Assembly (NCBI GenBank): GCA_905221605.1
Contig: CAJNDS010000819.1
Coordinates: 1-64,000 of the forward strand
Origin: Symbiodinium natans
Lineage: Eukaryota > Sar > Dinophyceae > Suessiales > Symbiodiniaceae
Length of the DNA stretch: 64,000 nucleotides
Direction: 5' to 3'
The position numbers were made by a program, and so were the translations under genes. The notes beneath the pieces were generated by a model. The model searched no databases. It was not told where the DNA came from and worked only from the letters and a program-made list of their open reading frames with translations. Shown here piece by piece: positions 1 to 11,700 of the stretch (the stretch's first letter is position 1; every line of letters starts with the position of its first letter).

Positions 1-417
1 CCCCCCCCCCCCCTCCCCTCCAAAACCTTAAACCCTAACAGAAAGTCTCGGCGCGGACACGCTCCACCAAGTCATCCGATAGACCTGCCGCTTACACCCC
101 CAAAAAAGGCAGCCTTAGATTGTCAAAGCCCTTGTGCCCATGGGCACTTAGGACTTAGGACTTTTGGGAAGGAATGTGGCCGCATCGTAGCTCCTAAATG
201 ACCGGCGGTCGGCTTCCTGAAGGGTAGGTTTGGGGGTTAAGGCTGTGAGGTTTCAGGGTTTAAGGTGTTGCGCCTAGGTAGGAGCGCTGATGTTTTTTTG
301 TTGTTCTCGCCTTATTTGGGCTTGAAGAGGATCATTGTGGGTGGCAGAAAAGTCCGAATTCAACCAAGCAACCCCTAAAGCCTAAACCTTAAATTCGCCC
401 CCTTAAGTGCTTGGCAG

Positions 418-1324
418 GTTAAACACCCGCAGCTGCTCTACGAGGCAAAGCTCCTTGAGCAAGCTGCCGGCCAAGGCTTCCCAAAGGTCTACTGGCTCCC
501 TGGCTGACATAGGGTTTAGGGTTTAGGGTTTAGGGCTTAGGGCTTAGGGCTTAGGGCTTCGGGCTTAGGGTTTAGGGTTTAGGGATCGGTCTTCCGCCCA
601 AACCCCTGGGAGGATCCAAAAAGTAGATCCCCTGAAGGGTTCCTAAAAACGACCCAATAGTAGTTCTTGGTACTACTTTGGGCGTTCTACTTTTTGGATC
701 GTTTAGGGTTTAGGGTTTAGGGAGCTATGTTCAAGGTTTACCAACAAAGGAACTTGAGCCGGGTGATTTCTGTTTCCGCCATGTGGCTCGTAAGCGCAGA
801 TTCAACAAGGATGGGGGTTGAAGACATAACTTTCGCTCATTTGCCTGAGGCTTAGTGCTTGGCGCTTGTCACCTGTTACCATCATCCTATGAAGCTGTAT
901 GGGGGGGGGGGGGGGGCCGGGCCTGTGGGATTCCCTTGTCAAGACCAGTCCCTCTAAACTTCTACACGGTGGTCCCGAATTTTTTGGGGTAACCCTAAAC
1001 CCTAAGCCCTAAACCCAGGGTTCCTCATTGGAACAGAATCCTTGCAAGGGACAGGGATGTAGAGAACCTCTTGCATCTAGCATTTGGGGCCACAAGTGCC
1101 AATCTGCGTGAGTGAACGCCAGAAGCACCAGAAACTACAGCACTTTGGGGTGCTGAAGCCCTATGAGGTTTGAGCGAAGCTTTGTGGTTTAGGGTTTAGG
1201 GTTTGAGGTTTAGGGAAAACAAAAGGGTCTAGGGTTTGTAGGGTTTGTAGGGTTTACGGGGCACTGAGCAGTCAGGCAAAAGACCCTACGCCTGCAGCCC
1301 CTCTAAAGCTACAGCAACCTACAT

Positions 1325-1356
<32 letters not shown>

Positions 1357-4300
1357 CCGGAAAAGCCAGAGACCCATGGACCCATGGAGCCGAAGCCCTG
1401 CACATGAAAGGCAACTTTATAACCCCGTTAAAACAGAACAAAAAAAGGTAGTTCGCCAAATTAGGGTCCTTGTTTGGGTGTCTACATAGTACGGCACCTT
1501 GTAAGAGGGACCTCCCCCTCACCCCCTCCCCCCCCCAAAAGAAAAAAAAAGAGCGAGACCTACTACTTGCTTAAGAACCCCCCCACAGACACAAAACAGA
1601 TTCCTCCTTGAAAGGCTAAAAAAAGGTGGCTTACGAAAATAGGGGACCCCCCAAAAAGACCCCCAAATAGTAAAATTTGCTTATAATACGGACCCCAATA
1701 AGGCACCCCCGAAGATCGTAAAACCCCCCAAATAAGCCATGAACCCTGAACCCTAAACCTATCTCTCATGTCTTCTGGGGTTCTTAAGCAAATCGTAGAC
1801 CAGACCGGAGGCATGGAAGAGAAGGCGACTTCAACATTCTGGTCATGGAGCGCTTGGGCGCCTCACTTGAGGAGAGCACCCAAACCCTAAACCTTAAACC
1901 CCAAACCCCAAACCCTAAACCTAAACCCTAAACCTTGGCTGGCGACTTTTTGTGCACAGCTTTTGTGTCAGAGCTCACCCTAAGGGCTTCAAGAGTTTAG
2001 GGGCTGTAGGGTTTAGGGTTGGGATGTTCCCCCTTATACTAACAGTCCTCAATAGGGATTATAGACGGGGTACTACAATCCCAATTAAGGACTGTTAGTG
2101 TAAGGGGCATGGTTTAGGGTTTAAGGTTTAGGGTTTAGGGTTTAGGGTTTAGGGTTTAGGGTTTAGGGTTTAGGGTTTTCATAGGGGCCTCTCAGGGTTT
2201 TTACAGGGGCCGGAGGGTCCAGAGGGTTCGTCAGGCCTTCAGGGTTTCTGTGGGGTTTAGGGTTTAGGGATAGGGTTTGAGGGTAAACCCTCTACAAGAA
2301 ATCCTGAAGCCCAACCCCAAACCCTGAAGCAAACCGACTGGAAGGAGTTGCTGGCGCTTTGCGGTGGGCGACTGTCCCTCAGGACCAGGTTGCAAGGGCT
2401 AAGTTTTAGGCTTGAGGTTTTGGGGTTTGGGTTATTTCGGGTTTTAGGATGTAGGGCTTGCGGTGAAACATGTTGGTTTATTACTTAGGACTTGTGATCG
2501 TTAAGCACAACCCGTGGCCCATGATGTGATCAACCCCCCCCCCCCCCCCACCCCGCCCCCACATGCGCGGTTCTCTAAGCTAAGCTTCTTTGTCGGCCAA
2601 CCTCATAGTTCCATGCGGTGAGACCTAAACCGGAAACCCTAAACCCTAAACCCTAAACCCTAAACCCTAAGCCCTAAACCCTAAACCCTAAACCCATTAC
2701 CTCATGAACCGAAATTTCACATTGCGGCCAAGGATGTCTAGGGATCCCATGCAGCTCTGCTGCAGGGATGCTGAAACCGTGTCACGAACAAGACTGTCTC
2801 TGACCTAACGGCCCTGGTCTGCAAGCTCACGCCGCCAGTGCCGAAACCTACACCAGAACCTACCTTTACGAACTGGGTGATCTTCACCCAACGGTTCTGG
2901 AGCCTCTTGCAATTTTGATACCTGAATCCAACAACCAAGAAGATCCATTGTCGTCGCTGCCTTTTTGGGACCCTGCCCGGCGCCCGCAGACAGGACAGTG
3001 CTGCTGCTGGCGGAGCAAATGATTCAGCGAGTCCAGCTTTTGCACAGCCTGGGGTTCGTGCATCGCGTGCCTTGGCTTGTTCTCAGGCGCTTCAGATGTT
3101 TGCCTTGGGATGTTCCCCCTTTATACTAAATGCAGCCCTTAACAGGGATTATAGTACCGCTATTAAAACCCTTATACTTATGAAGGACTGTTAGTACAAG
3201 GGGAACATCCCGCTTTTTGCCGTTTTTGCTTTACAGGGAGGTGTGGGGTTCAGAGGTTCAGCACTTCAATGTGCAATAGTGCAGTGGTCCACATCCGTCA
3301 CCCGGTTGTGCCACAATCAATGTGGAGACACACCCCCATCCAGAGAGGCCCTACGTTGATTCCAGCTACCTTTGAGAATGTTTCTCGAACACAACAACAG
3401 GGCGGGGGGGGGGAGGGGGCGCTGTTTCGGTTTGGGAGTCTGTTGAGATTTTGGTCGCCTGGACCGCCCCAACTCCACAGCTGCCTACGCCCCCTCGCAA
3501 GCCCCGAAGCCACAACCCGAATCTTGGGGGGTTTAGGGACCGAGTTTAGCAGGACATCAAGGCGGAGAACTTCCTGATTGGCTGGAAGAGCAGCTTGGAG
3601 TAGCCAAAATTGCGAGTCTGAAACGTGCGTGTGGGAGTGCAGAGGCAGATGGTTTCTTGGTGCCGAAGCCCTTATAAGCTCCTTCAACTCAGTACTCAGC
3701 TCCTCTTCAGAAGAGCATGTGTTGAAGATCCGAAGCTGACGCTTTCTTCATACCACCTCCCCCCTCATGTGTCATGCCCCATGTACCAAAGATGCAACGC
3801 GCATGGCAATCGAAACCAGCATTATTATTGTGTGAAAGGCCCGTGCGTTCACATTTTATTATTAGTACGTACACCTTAGGAGTTAGCTGAAGTGATTCAT
3901 GAAGGAAATTGAGGAACTGAATGGCATGGTCTTTATGGGGTCTTTTAACACTCGGCTTTATTAGTTCAAGTTCACGAGTGACTAATACTAAAAAACGTGC
4001 GCGCAAAAAGACCGCCCAAAAGACCCTGGAATCCATCCCACCAGTCTTACCCATGAATCTAATGCCAAAGGCTTGTGACTCTCTCAGTCTTGTTCCACAG
4101 TCTTGTTCACCCATCACGCCTTGAGACCCTGTGAACGCCTGGTCTGCATAACGCTCGTCTTTTCATGAGCGTTACCGCTGGAGCTGGAACTAGATGCGTG
4201 AGTCTTACAGCATGCAATATTGATGTTTTCAGGTAAAGAGCGTAGTGATGCACGCTTTTAATAACAATATTGTGAGCAAAACTATACTAATTTCGTGCTG

Positions 4301-6239
4301 TCATTGCATATTTAGTTCATTAAATGGTTTCTTTGTACTCACTGCATTATTGTCGTTCTAGCAGGCACAAAGTAGTTTATTTGTCGCCCGTGCTATTAAT
4401 AATACGAAGTGAACGCATCTAACATTACAATATAAGGAGCGCATGGCGCATGATTGTAAATTCAAGGCGAGAACGAAGACGGCGCTCATATAATTCTCTA
4501 CTTGCGCCGGTTTAATAGTAGCATAAAGGTGAAAAGAACATTAAATTAACCCTAAACCCTAAACCCTAAACCCTAAACCCTAAGCCCCAAACCCCAAACC
4601 CCAAACCCCAAACCCCAAACCCCAAACCCCAAACCCCAAACCCCAAACCCCAAACCCCAAACCCCAAACCCCAACCCCAAACCCCCAACCCCAAACCCCA
4701 AACCCCAAACCCCAAACCCCAAACCCCAAACCCCCAACCCCAAACCCCAAAACCCCAAACCCCAAAACCCCAAAAACCCCAAACCCCAAACATAAACGCC
4801 TAAACCCCTAAACACTAAAACCCTAAACCCCTAACCCCCTAACCCTAACCCTAACCCAAAACCTAAACCCTAAACCCTAAAACCTTAAATCTGAATCCTT
4901 ACATAGGAGGATTCTGTCGATTTCCTTTAGGGGGGGGGGGGGGGGGGGGGGCTGCCCCATTAAAATACCCAACCTGAAAAAAAGGAGGGTTTAGGGTTTA
5001 GGGTTTAAGGTTCAGGGTTTAGGGTTTAGGGTTTAAGGTTCAGGGTTTAGGGTTTAGGGTTTAAGGTTTAAGGTTCAGGGTTTAGGGTTTAGGGTTGAGG
5101 GTCTAAGGTTTAGGGTTTAGGGTTTACAGGGGTTGAGGGTCTAAGGTTTAGGGTTTAGGGTCTACAGGGGATGAGGGTCTAAGGTTTATCAGCCCTGTTT
5201 AGGTCACTGGACAACCTGGCCAAAAAAGGGCTTGCTGCACTTGTCAAAAGGGTAATGTAGGTGCTACTGAGGAAAATCGGGACTGTACAAGGTAAACATA
5301 GTGGTTATTTAGGAGGATATGATTACGGGTCCGTTTTAGGGGTCCCTTATAAGTTATAAGAGCGCACGGGTTCAGGGCTTGGGTTTAGGGTTCAGGTTTC
5401 GGGGTTTGGGGTTCGCGGTTGAGCAGTGTTTGACAAAACGGCCTAGGGGCTTCAACAAAGGGCTTTAGGTTTAGGGTTTAGGGTTGAGGAAGCCTGTTCG
5501 TCAAAAGGGGTTCAGTGAAAAAGGGTTTGGCAAGCCTCGACCCAACTCCGAAATTTCAATTCTTCATCGGGATTCGAAGTGTTAGGGTTTAGGGTTTAGG
5601 GTTTAGGGTTTAGGGTTTAGGTTTTAGGGTTTAGGGTTTAGGGTTTCGGGTTTAGGGTTTAGGGTTTGTTTAGGGTGCAAGGCGCCCAGTTTCATCATTC
5701 CTGCTAAGAGCTACTAAACCTATGCGCCCTTTTCGGGGCTTGGGCGCAAGTTTAACACGTTTCGGGTTTATTGGGGGTTCCTCAAAGTCTTTTACCAAAG
5801 GCCTCCCAAAACTTGAGGGTTCAGGGTTTGGGGTTTGGGGTTTAGGGTTTAGGGTTTAGGGTTTGGGCTTAGGGTTTAGGGTTTAGGGTTTAGGGTTTAG
5901 GGTTTAGGGTTTAGGGTTGCAGAGAAGGCAGCAGGCGAATGCTCTACGCCATCGACCTTGGCCTCGCCAGGCCCTGGCGAGAGAGTTCAGGCCGGCATGG
6001 TCATGTGGCTTCGGGTACGTCCTAGACCACCCCGAAATGTACCCGTTCAGATACCCTAAGGGCCCTTCGTAAGGGGTACTTGGGAAAGTCCTGGGTGGGG
6101 TCAGGGCCGAAGAATTGACCGCTTCAGAGGAGTTTAGGGTTCAGGGTTTCAGGATAAGAAGAGCAGTTTAAGCATGTTCGCCCTGAAGCGGAGTGACTCA
6201 GGAGCCCATGTTCCATACAAGGACGGCAAGAAGCTGGTG
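418..6239 (+). CDS. Casein kinase 1-type protein kinase, 5' half (seven exons)
   Basis: These exons encode the N-lobe helix through the activation segment of a CK1-family Ser/Thr kinase. Exons (approximate): 418-503 (VKHPQLLYEAKLL..GFPKVYW, the CK1 alpha-C region), 1812-1874 (GDFNILVMERLGASLEE, hinge), 2345-2388 (ELLALCGGRLSLRT), 2994-3066 (VLLLAEQMIQRVQLLHSLGF then VHR), 3553-3600 (DIKAENFLIG), about 5930-5998 (LYAIDLGLARPWRESSGRH) and 6201-6239 (AHVPYKDGKKLV). The catalytic loop HR|DIKAEN keeps the Asp, Lys and Asn and is split by an intron with GT at 3067 and AG at 3552. The metal-binding motif reads DLG rather than DFG. The last exon stops at a GC donor (6240), exactly where CK1 proteins continue with GTxR. 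The glycine loop and the VAIK lysine were not found, so the true start probably lies upstream. The matching 3' half starts near 22.7 kb. Family assignment is from motif order and is strong; exon ends are inferred. Confidence 0.78.
609..700 (+). mobile_element. M-family inverted-repeat element
   Basis: GGAGGATCCAAAAAGTAGAT at the left and TCTACTTTTTGGATCG at the right. Copies at 18503-18560 (short) and 18952-19040. TTTAGGG repeats abut both sides of this copy. Confidence 0.7.
1558..1800 (+). mobile_element. G-family element with a nested D-family element and telomeric repeats
   Basis: Outer ends CTACTACTTGCTTAAGAACC and GGGTTCTTAAGCAAATCGTA are inverted repeats of about 20 bp. Inside, about 1634-1722 is a D-family element (GGGGACCCCCCAAAAAGACC..CCCAATAAGGCACCCCC), followed by a few CCCTAAA units at 1741-1760. 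Related G copies: 50737-50895 (diverged) and 57735-57848 (no D insert). Confidence 0.68.
2021..2110 (+). mobile_element. B-family inverted-repeat element (right end altered)
   Basis: GGGATGTTCCCCCTTATACT at the left pairs with AGTGTAAGGGG at the right; internal AACAGTCCTCAATAGGGATT pairs with AATTAAGGACTGTT. The last bases GAACATCCC are replaced and a long TTTAGGG array follows at once (about 2111-2176). Confidence 0.72.
3107..3211 (+). mobile_element. B-family inverted-repeat element in the CK1 catalytic-loop intron
   Basis: Full-length copy: GGGATGTTCCCCC..GGGGAACATCCC with about 12-bp ends and an inner inverted repeat around ACTGTTAGTA. It lies in the GT-AG intron between VHR and DIKAEN. 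Confidence 0.78.
4120..4545. other. AT-rich stretch without recognised gene
   Basis: No telomeric repeats, no lettered element and no convincing exon. It lies in the CK1 intron between DIKAENFLIG and LYAIDLGLAR and ends at the CCCTAAA run at 4546. Confidence 0.5.
4546..4880 (+). repeat. Telomere-like array with a long CCCCAAA variant block
   Basis: CCCTAAA units at the edges enclose about 200 bp of CCCCAAA (4580-4790), with local CCCCCAA and CCCCAAAA changes. Open frames across it (Gly-Trp-Gly-Leu-Phe repeats) are artefacts of the repeat. Confidence 0.9.
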
Positions 6240-7091
6240 GCTTGGTTGGGAAAGCAAGCCGAACACGCACCCTACCGTTGGCTGTTCGAGCATCAGCAAT
6301 TTTCCTTTGGGGGGGGGGGGGGGGGGGGGGAGAGGGATTTGACCCTAACCCCTAAACCCTAAACCCTAAACCCCAAACCTTAAACCAATTGCGCGTTCCA
6401 ATCCAAAACCCCCACCCCAGCACCCACCCGACTAGCCCAACATTCCATAGTGCGGTTTAGGTGTTTCACTGTACGCGGACTTTGGCACAAGTTTTTCTTG
6501 GAATCAGCGACTGGTTGGAAGATGTGCCATCTTCTGGTCGTGCAGCCTTCGAAACATCGTTCTGGGCTGACCTGAACCCTACACCCTGCACCCTACACCC
6601 TCTACCGTATAAGCCTCAGACATAGATTGGTATAACTTGGGGGCCGAAGAGACTATATGAGAACTTGCTACTCTAGGTACATGGACAATTAACCAGCCAA
6701 GCCATCTCACCGTCCTCAACCCTATCGAAAGCCTTCACCCCGCCCCTGTCTTCATCACAGTTTTATCAGAGTTTTCGGGTTTCGGGCCTAGGGTTCACAG
6801 ATTTGGGCAGGCTTTGGGGAGCGGGGGGGGGGAGGGGGCGAGGGTTGCCCTAAACCCTACACCCTAAACCCTAAACCCTAAACCCTGTTACTGCCCCCGC
6901 CATGGTCGCCGCTGTTTGCCTCTAGCGATGAACGACCTCCTGAAGCAGTTCGAGCCGTGCTCTGTATTACGATCCAGGTCTTGGAAGCCTTAAACCCTAA
7001 ACCTTTAGGGTTTAGAGTTTAGGGTGTGGGTTTAGGGTTTTGGGTTTTGGGTTTAGGGTTTAGGGTTCTGTCTCCTGTGGAAGAAGTATGA

Positions 7092-7189
7092 GGTTTCCGA
7101 AATTAGGGGTACCTTATTGGGGTCCTTATTATAAGGATCCTACTATTTGGGGTCCATATTAGGGGTCCCTTATTGTCGTAAACCCCCAT
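7092..7189 (+). mobile_element. D-family element
   Basis: GGTTTCCGAAATTAGGGGTA .. ACTATTTGGGGTCC .. TTGTCGTAAACCCCCAT. It runs directly into a TA-rich, GA-rich simple repeat (7190-7276). Confidence 0.62.
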
Positions 7190-7357
7190 GTATATATATA
7201 TATATAGAGAGAGAGATATAGATATAGATATAGATATAGGTGCATATATATATATGTGTGTGTGTATATATATATAAACCCGGCAGATGTAAGCTTACGC
7301 CAAGGTCGTAGCACTTAGGGTAACTGTGGCGCTCTGTCTAGAGGGCTTTCGGGGCAG

Positions 7358-8754
7358 GTGTGCGCGGATCGGGCCGTGGCTGAAGAGCTGGAAAAAATGG
7401 TTAGGGTTTAGGGTTTAGGGTTCAGGGTGTAGGGTTTAGGGTTTAGGGCTTAGGGTATAGGGTTTCGGGTTTCGGGTTTAGGGTTTAGGGAAGCATGGTT
7501 CAGTGCGTTAGGGTTCAGGTAAGGCTCCCAGCCAGCCAGAGCTCAGAGCTGGTTCCCTTCTCAGCCTCTTTGAACCAAAAAGGGGAACCCTCCAGGCCTA
7601 CGGCCTACGCTAGCCTAAAGCTCTAGACCCTCCACGCGCTTGAACCTTGAGGATGTTGCCAGCTTGGAATTCTACAAGGCCCTTTTCCCTTATTGAAACT
7701 TTTACGGGGCCCTCCAACCCACACCAGCTTGCCGAAGCCCCAAACCCCCTCAACAGAAGCATCTTAGTTCAAGTATTGGGTTCTTAAGGGAGGTTCATGG
7801 GGGGTTAGGTACCTTGGGAACCTCACGGAAGCTTAGGGGGAGCCCCAGGGAGCAGTGGGGATTATTAAGGAACCCTGGCTTACATACCCCCCTTGAACGC
7901 CCCTAAACCACCCCCCTTGAACCCCCACCCTAAACCCTAAACCCTAAACCCCCTCCCTGAAGAACCCTAGAGCTCAAGGAAAGCGGGCACTTCGACGACC
8001 AGGTCACCATACAGCGAAGGTGCCGTGGGCTGCGCGGTTGGCAGGGTTTAGGGCTCAGGGTTCCTAAAGTTGTTTTGACCCTAATCCCTAAACCCGAAAC
8101 CCTAACCCTCAACCCTACACCCTAAACTCCTAACCCTAAACCCTAATCCTAAACCCTAACCCTAACCCTAAACCCTAACGGGTCTAGGCGTTAGCTGCGG
8201 TATCCACCTGAGACTGCCAAAAGTTAGGCTGGGGTTGAAGTGATCCGACCTTTGTTCTCCATAAAGCGAGCAAGACGGGTGATTAGGCTGGGCTTCCCTA
8301 CCCATTTTCTTCCTTTAAGAACCACCTGGTACCCTGAAAGGGTTTAGGGTTTAGAGTTTAGGGTTTTATATGTATTATGTGTATATATATATATATACAC
8401 ATACATGTGTACCCTAACTGGGATGAAAATAGTCGAGGGTATATGATACCACGTAAGGAGGTAGGTGCTCAAGGGCTCATGGTCGAAAGTGCCAGGGCTA
8501 GTGCTTTGGCACTTGCAGGCGTCGGTCAGGGCCTGGGGTTGAGGTTGAGGGTTGAGGGCTTTCAGGGCATTCGAGTAGGCCGTGGGGTCAGTGCAAGAAT
8601 ATGAACATATCTGGGTTTGCCATCACATGCTGATCTGAGGAACCCAGCTTTTGACTTATATGTCCAACGTGGACCATCCCCTACACGGCCTTGAAAGCCA
8701 GAATCTTACTGTTGAAACGACCATCTTCCTGCATTGTTCCCCGGTTTTGTTGAA

Positions 8755-8789
<35 letters not shown>

Positions 8790-11700
8790 CGTTCCAGACT
8801 CGGATCCCTTCTAGGCACCATGTATGTAGAAGCAATGAGGACTGTAAGACGTCCCTGCAGTGTGGGAACCCTAAACCCTTAGCCCGAAACCCAGCTATGC
8901 CTTAGGATGCAGGGGGTCGCCTCAGGGTTTAGGGTTTAGGATTCAGGGTTCAGGGCTTGAATTCATATTAGGGTCCCTACTATCCTCCATGAAACGCAAA
9001 AATAATCCACTATAATCCCGACACAGTTTATCCATCCTAGTTGTTACTCCCTTGAAGGGACTGAAAGGAGGGACCCTTCTCAGGGACCTTAGGGGTTCTT
9101 TAGGGGGGGTACTTCGATATATAGGGACTATAAGAGGTATATATAGGGTTATTTTGGGGGAATCAGATGAAGGGTCCCTTCTGGGGGTCCTAAACCCTAA
9201 ACCCTAAACCCTAAACCCTAAACCCTAAACCCTAAACCCTAAACCCTAAACCCTAAACCCTAAACCCTAAACCCTAAACCCTAAACCCTAAACCCTAATG
9301 CTTGCCTCTCAGGCGGTTGGCCTGGAAGAATCGACCTGACCGCATCGTGCTGCTTCGCCACGGGCAGAGCCAGGGAAACGTGGCAGAAGATTCAAGACAG
9401 CATCTCCAGGGTTTAGGGTTTAGGGCTTAGGGCTTAGGGTATTGGGGTTTAGGGTTTAGGGTTTAGGGCTTTGGGTTTTGGGGGAAACGTTGCAGAAGAT
9501 TCAAGCTACGTAGGTCCCTGGGATATGTTGTATTTTCCCTTGTTGGGCTTAAGAGGATTGCATGTAGGAATATTTTTCAGAGGGTTCGAAGGGCCATCCT
9601 AGCAAGTCAGCCCAGATGTTCAGGATTTAGGGTTTGGGGTGTGGGGTTTAGGGTTTGGGCTCAGTGACGGGTCAAAAGGGTTTGGGCTTTACCCGTTGGT
9701 ACAGGAGCAGGAGTATCCCTAGATTCCCCAGTATACTTTGAAAGTGTTTTTGTATATTCCTTAAGCAGGGAATATAGCCTTAATTTTCATCTTCGGACCT
9801 CAATGTACGGTTTAAGGGACATTGTGCGACACGGAAAGCTCAGCAATCAAGCCCCCCAGAACGAACAGAACATGTTGATCCTTGTCTGCTTGGGCAGCTG
9901 ACTACATGACCAAACCCATACCCTAAGCTGTACTCCTCTTTCGTCAGTGCTAGATAGCAGACACGGTTGTTTCGGGTCTGCTGCTGACTCGGCTGCCTCG
10001 AAACCAATTCAGCATGGCATGATGCCGCGTCAGGGATTGGGGCTTTCTTTACTCTGGTCGTTTTACTTTATCATAAACGCGTGCCATGATTTCTTTTTCT
10101 CTGTGAGCACGCGCCGTTTAATAAACTACACGGTCCCTTAACTTATTATAAATATTGGGCCCGTCCTTGTCATTGTACCACTTCCAAGATCTGGGATTCT
10201 GTTCACTCACTTCTCTCTCGCTTACCTGTAGGGTTTAGGCCCTGAACCCTTAAACCCAAAAACCCAAAAACCCAAAACCCCTAAACCCCTAAACCCCTAA
10301 ACCCCTAAACCCCTAAACCCCTAAACCCCTAAACCCCTAAACCCCTAAACCCCTAAACCCTAAAACCCCTAACCCTAAACCCCTAAACCCCTAAACCCCT
10401 AAACCCTTAAACCCCGAAACCCCTAACCCCTAAACCCCCTAAACCCCTAAACCCCTAAACCCCTAAACCCCTAAACCCCTAACCCCTAAACCCCTAAACC
10501 CCTAAACCCCTCAACCCCTCAACCCCTAAACCCCTAAACCCCTAAACCCCTAAACACCTAAACCCCTAAACCCCTAGGTTTAGGGCCCAGGGGAAGCCAG
10601 GAACATGCGGTTCCGGGCAACTACGCTCAAAGCCCAAAGCCCTAAAGAGGGGGCCACGTGGGGACCATAACTTCGGCCCGAACCCTGAATCCTAGGTTTA
10701 GGGTTGAGGGCTGAAGGTTTAGGCTTTAGGGTTTAGGGTTTAGGGTTCAGGGTTTAGGGTTTAGGGTTTAGGGTTTAGGGTTTAGGGTTTAGGGAACCTT
10801 ATAAGCCAGGCAATGTGGACAAGATGCTCTACACCAGCAAGGGCGACAGCAGGCTGGAGCTCACTCGGGCGGGGATCCAGCAGGCCAAGGATGCCGGCGC
10901 GCGGCTGAAGCAGAGCCTGGGTTCATGTGTTCTTGCTGTGGCCCTAAACCCTAAACCCTAAACCCGAAACCCGAAACCCTAAACCCTAAACCCTAAACCC
11001 AGAACCCTAGAACCCTAGAACCCTAGAACCCTAGAACCCTATAACCCTATAGCCCGATAACCCTATAACCCTATAACCCTAAATCCTAAAGAGGGTTTAG
11101 GGTTGCGGGTCTATGTAAGGTATAAGGTTCCATGAGGATCTGAACGTAAGTTGACACAAGAAGGGAGAATGTCCAAGAAGGAAGTTAGATGAAGCCACTT
11201 AAAAGGAAGGAAAGTTTATCCTTGACGACACCAAAATTCCACTCCCTTCTTCTAAGTTCGTTAGACTGCCACATATCTATAGTGCTTGTAACTTAGCTTT
11301 GGTTCCTGAACTGCAACCCAGGATTGCGCCCAAGGGCGGAAACATCATCGTCTGCCCCTCACCTTGGTCCGGTCGACAGGGGGCCGTCTTTGTGTTTACT
11401 AGGGTTTAGGAATTCACCCTAAACCCTGTAAACCTTGTAAACCCCCCTATAAACCCTATAAACCCTATAAACCCTATAAACCCTATAAACCCTATAAACC
11501 CTATAAACCCTATAAACCCTATAAACCCTATAAACCCTATAAACCCTATAAACCCTATAAACCCTGAACCCTAATGAGGCTTGGAGAGTGCCACCGCGTT
11601 GCAAAAGCCTAAGCCCCGTAAAGCCTCAAACCAAGGGTAGCTTCACGGGCCCTTAGTCTGAACCCTAAGGGCCCATACTAAGGGACCATGTAACGACCCT

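Noticed and set aside
4566-4815. Overlapping minus-strand frames of about 70-80 codons rich in Gly, Trp, Leu and Phe
   Set aside because: Direct translation of the CCCCAAA array in three frames; no gene signals.
6460-6500. Second DFG-like motif (ADFGT)
   Set aside because: No flanking CK1 sequence, and the true DLG exon was found at 5930-5998.
11419-11604. Minus-strand Val-Tyr-Arg repeat frame
   Set aside because: Translation of the CCCTATAAA 9-mer array.
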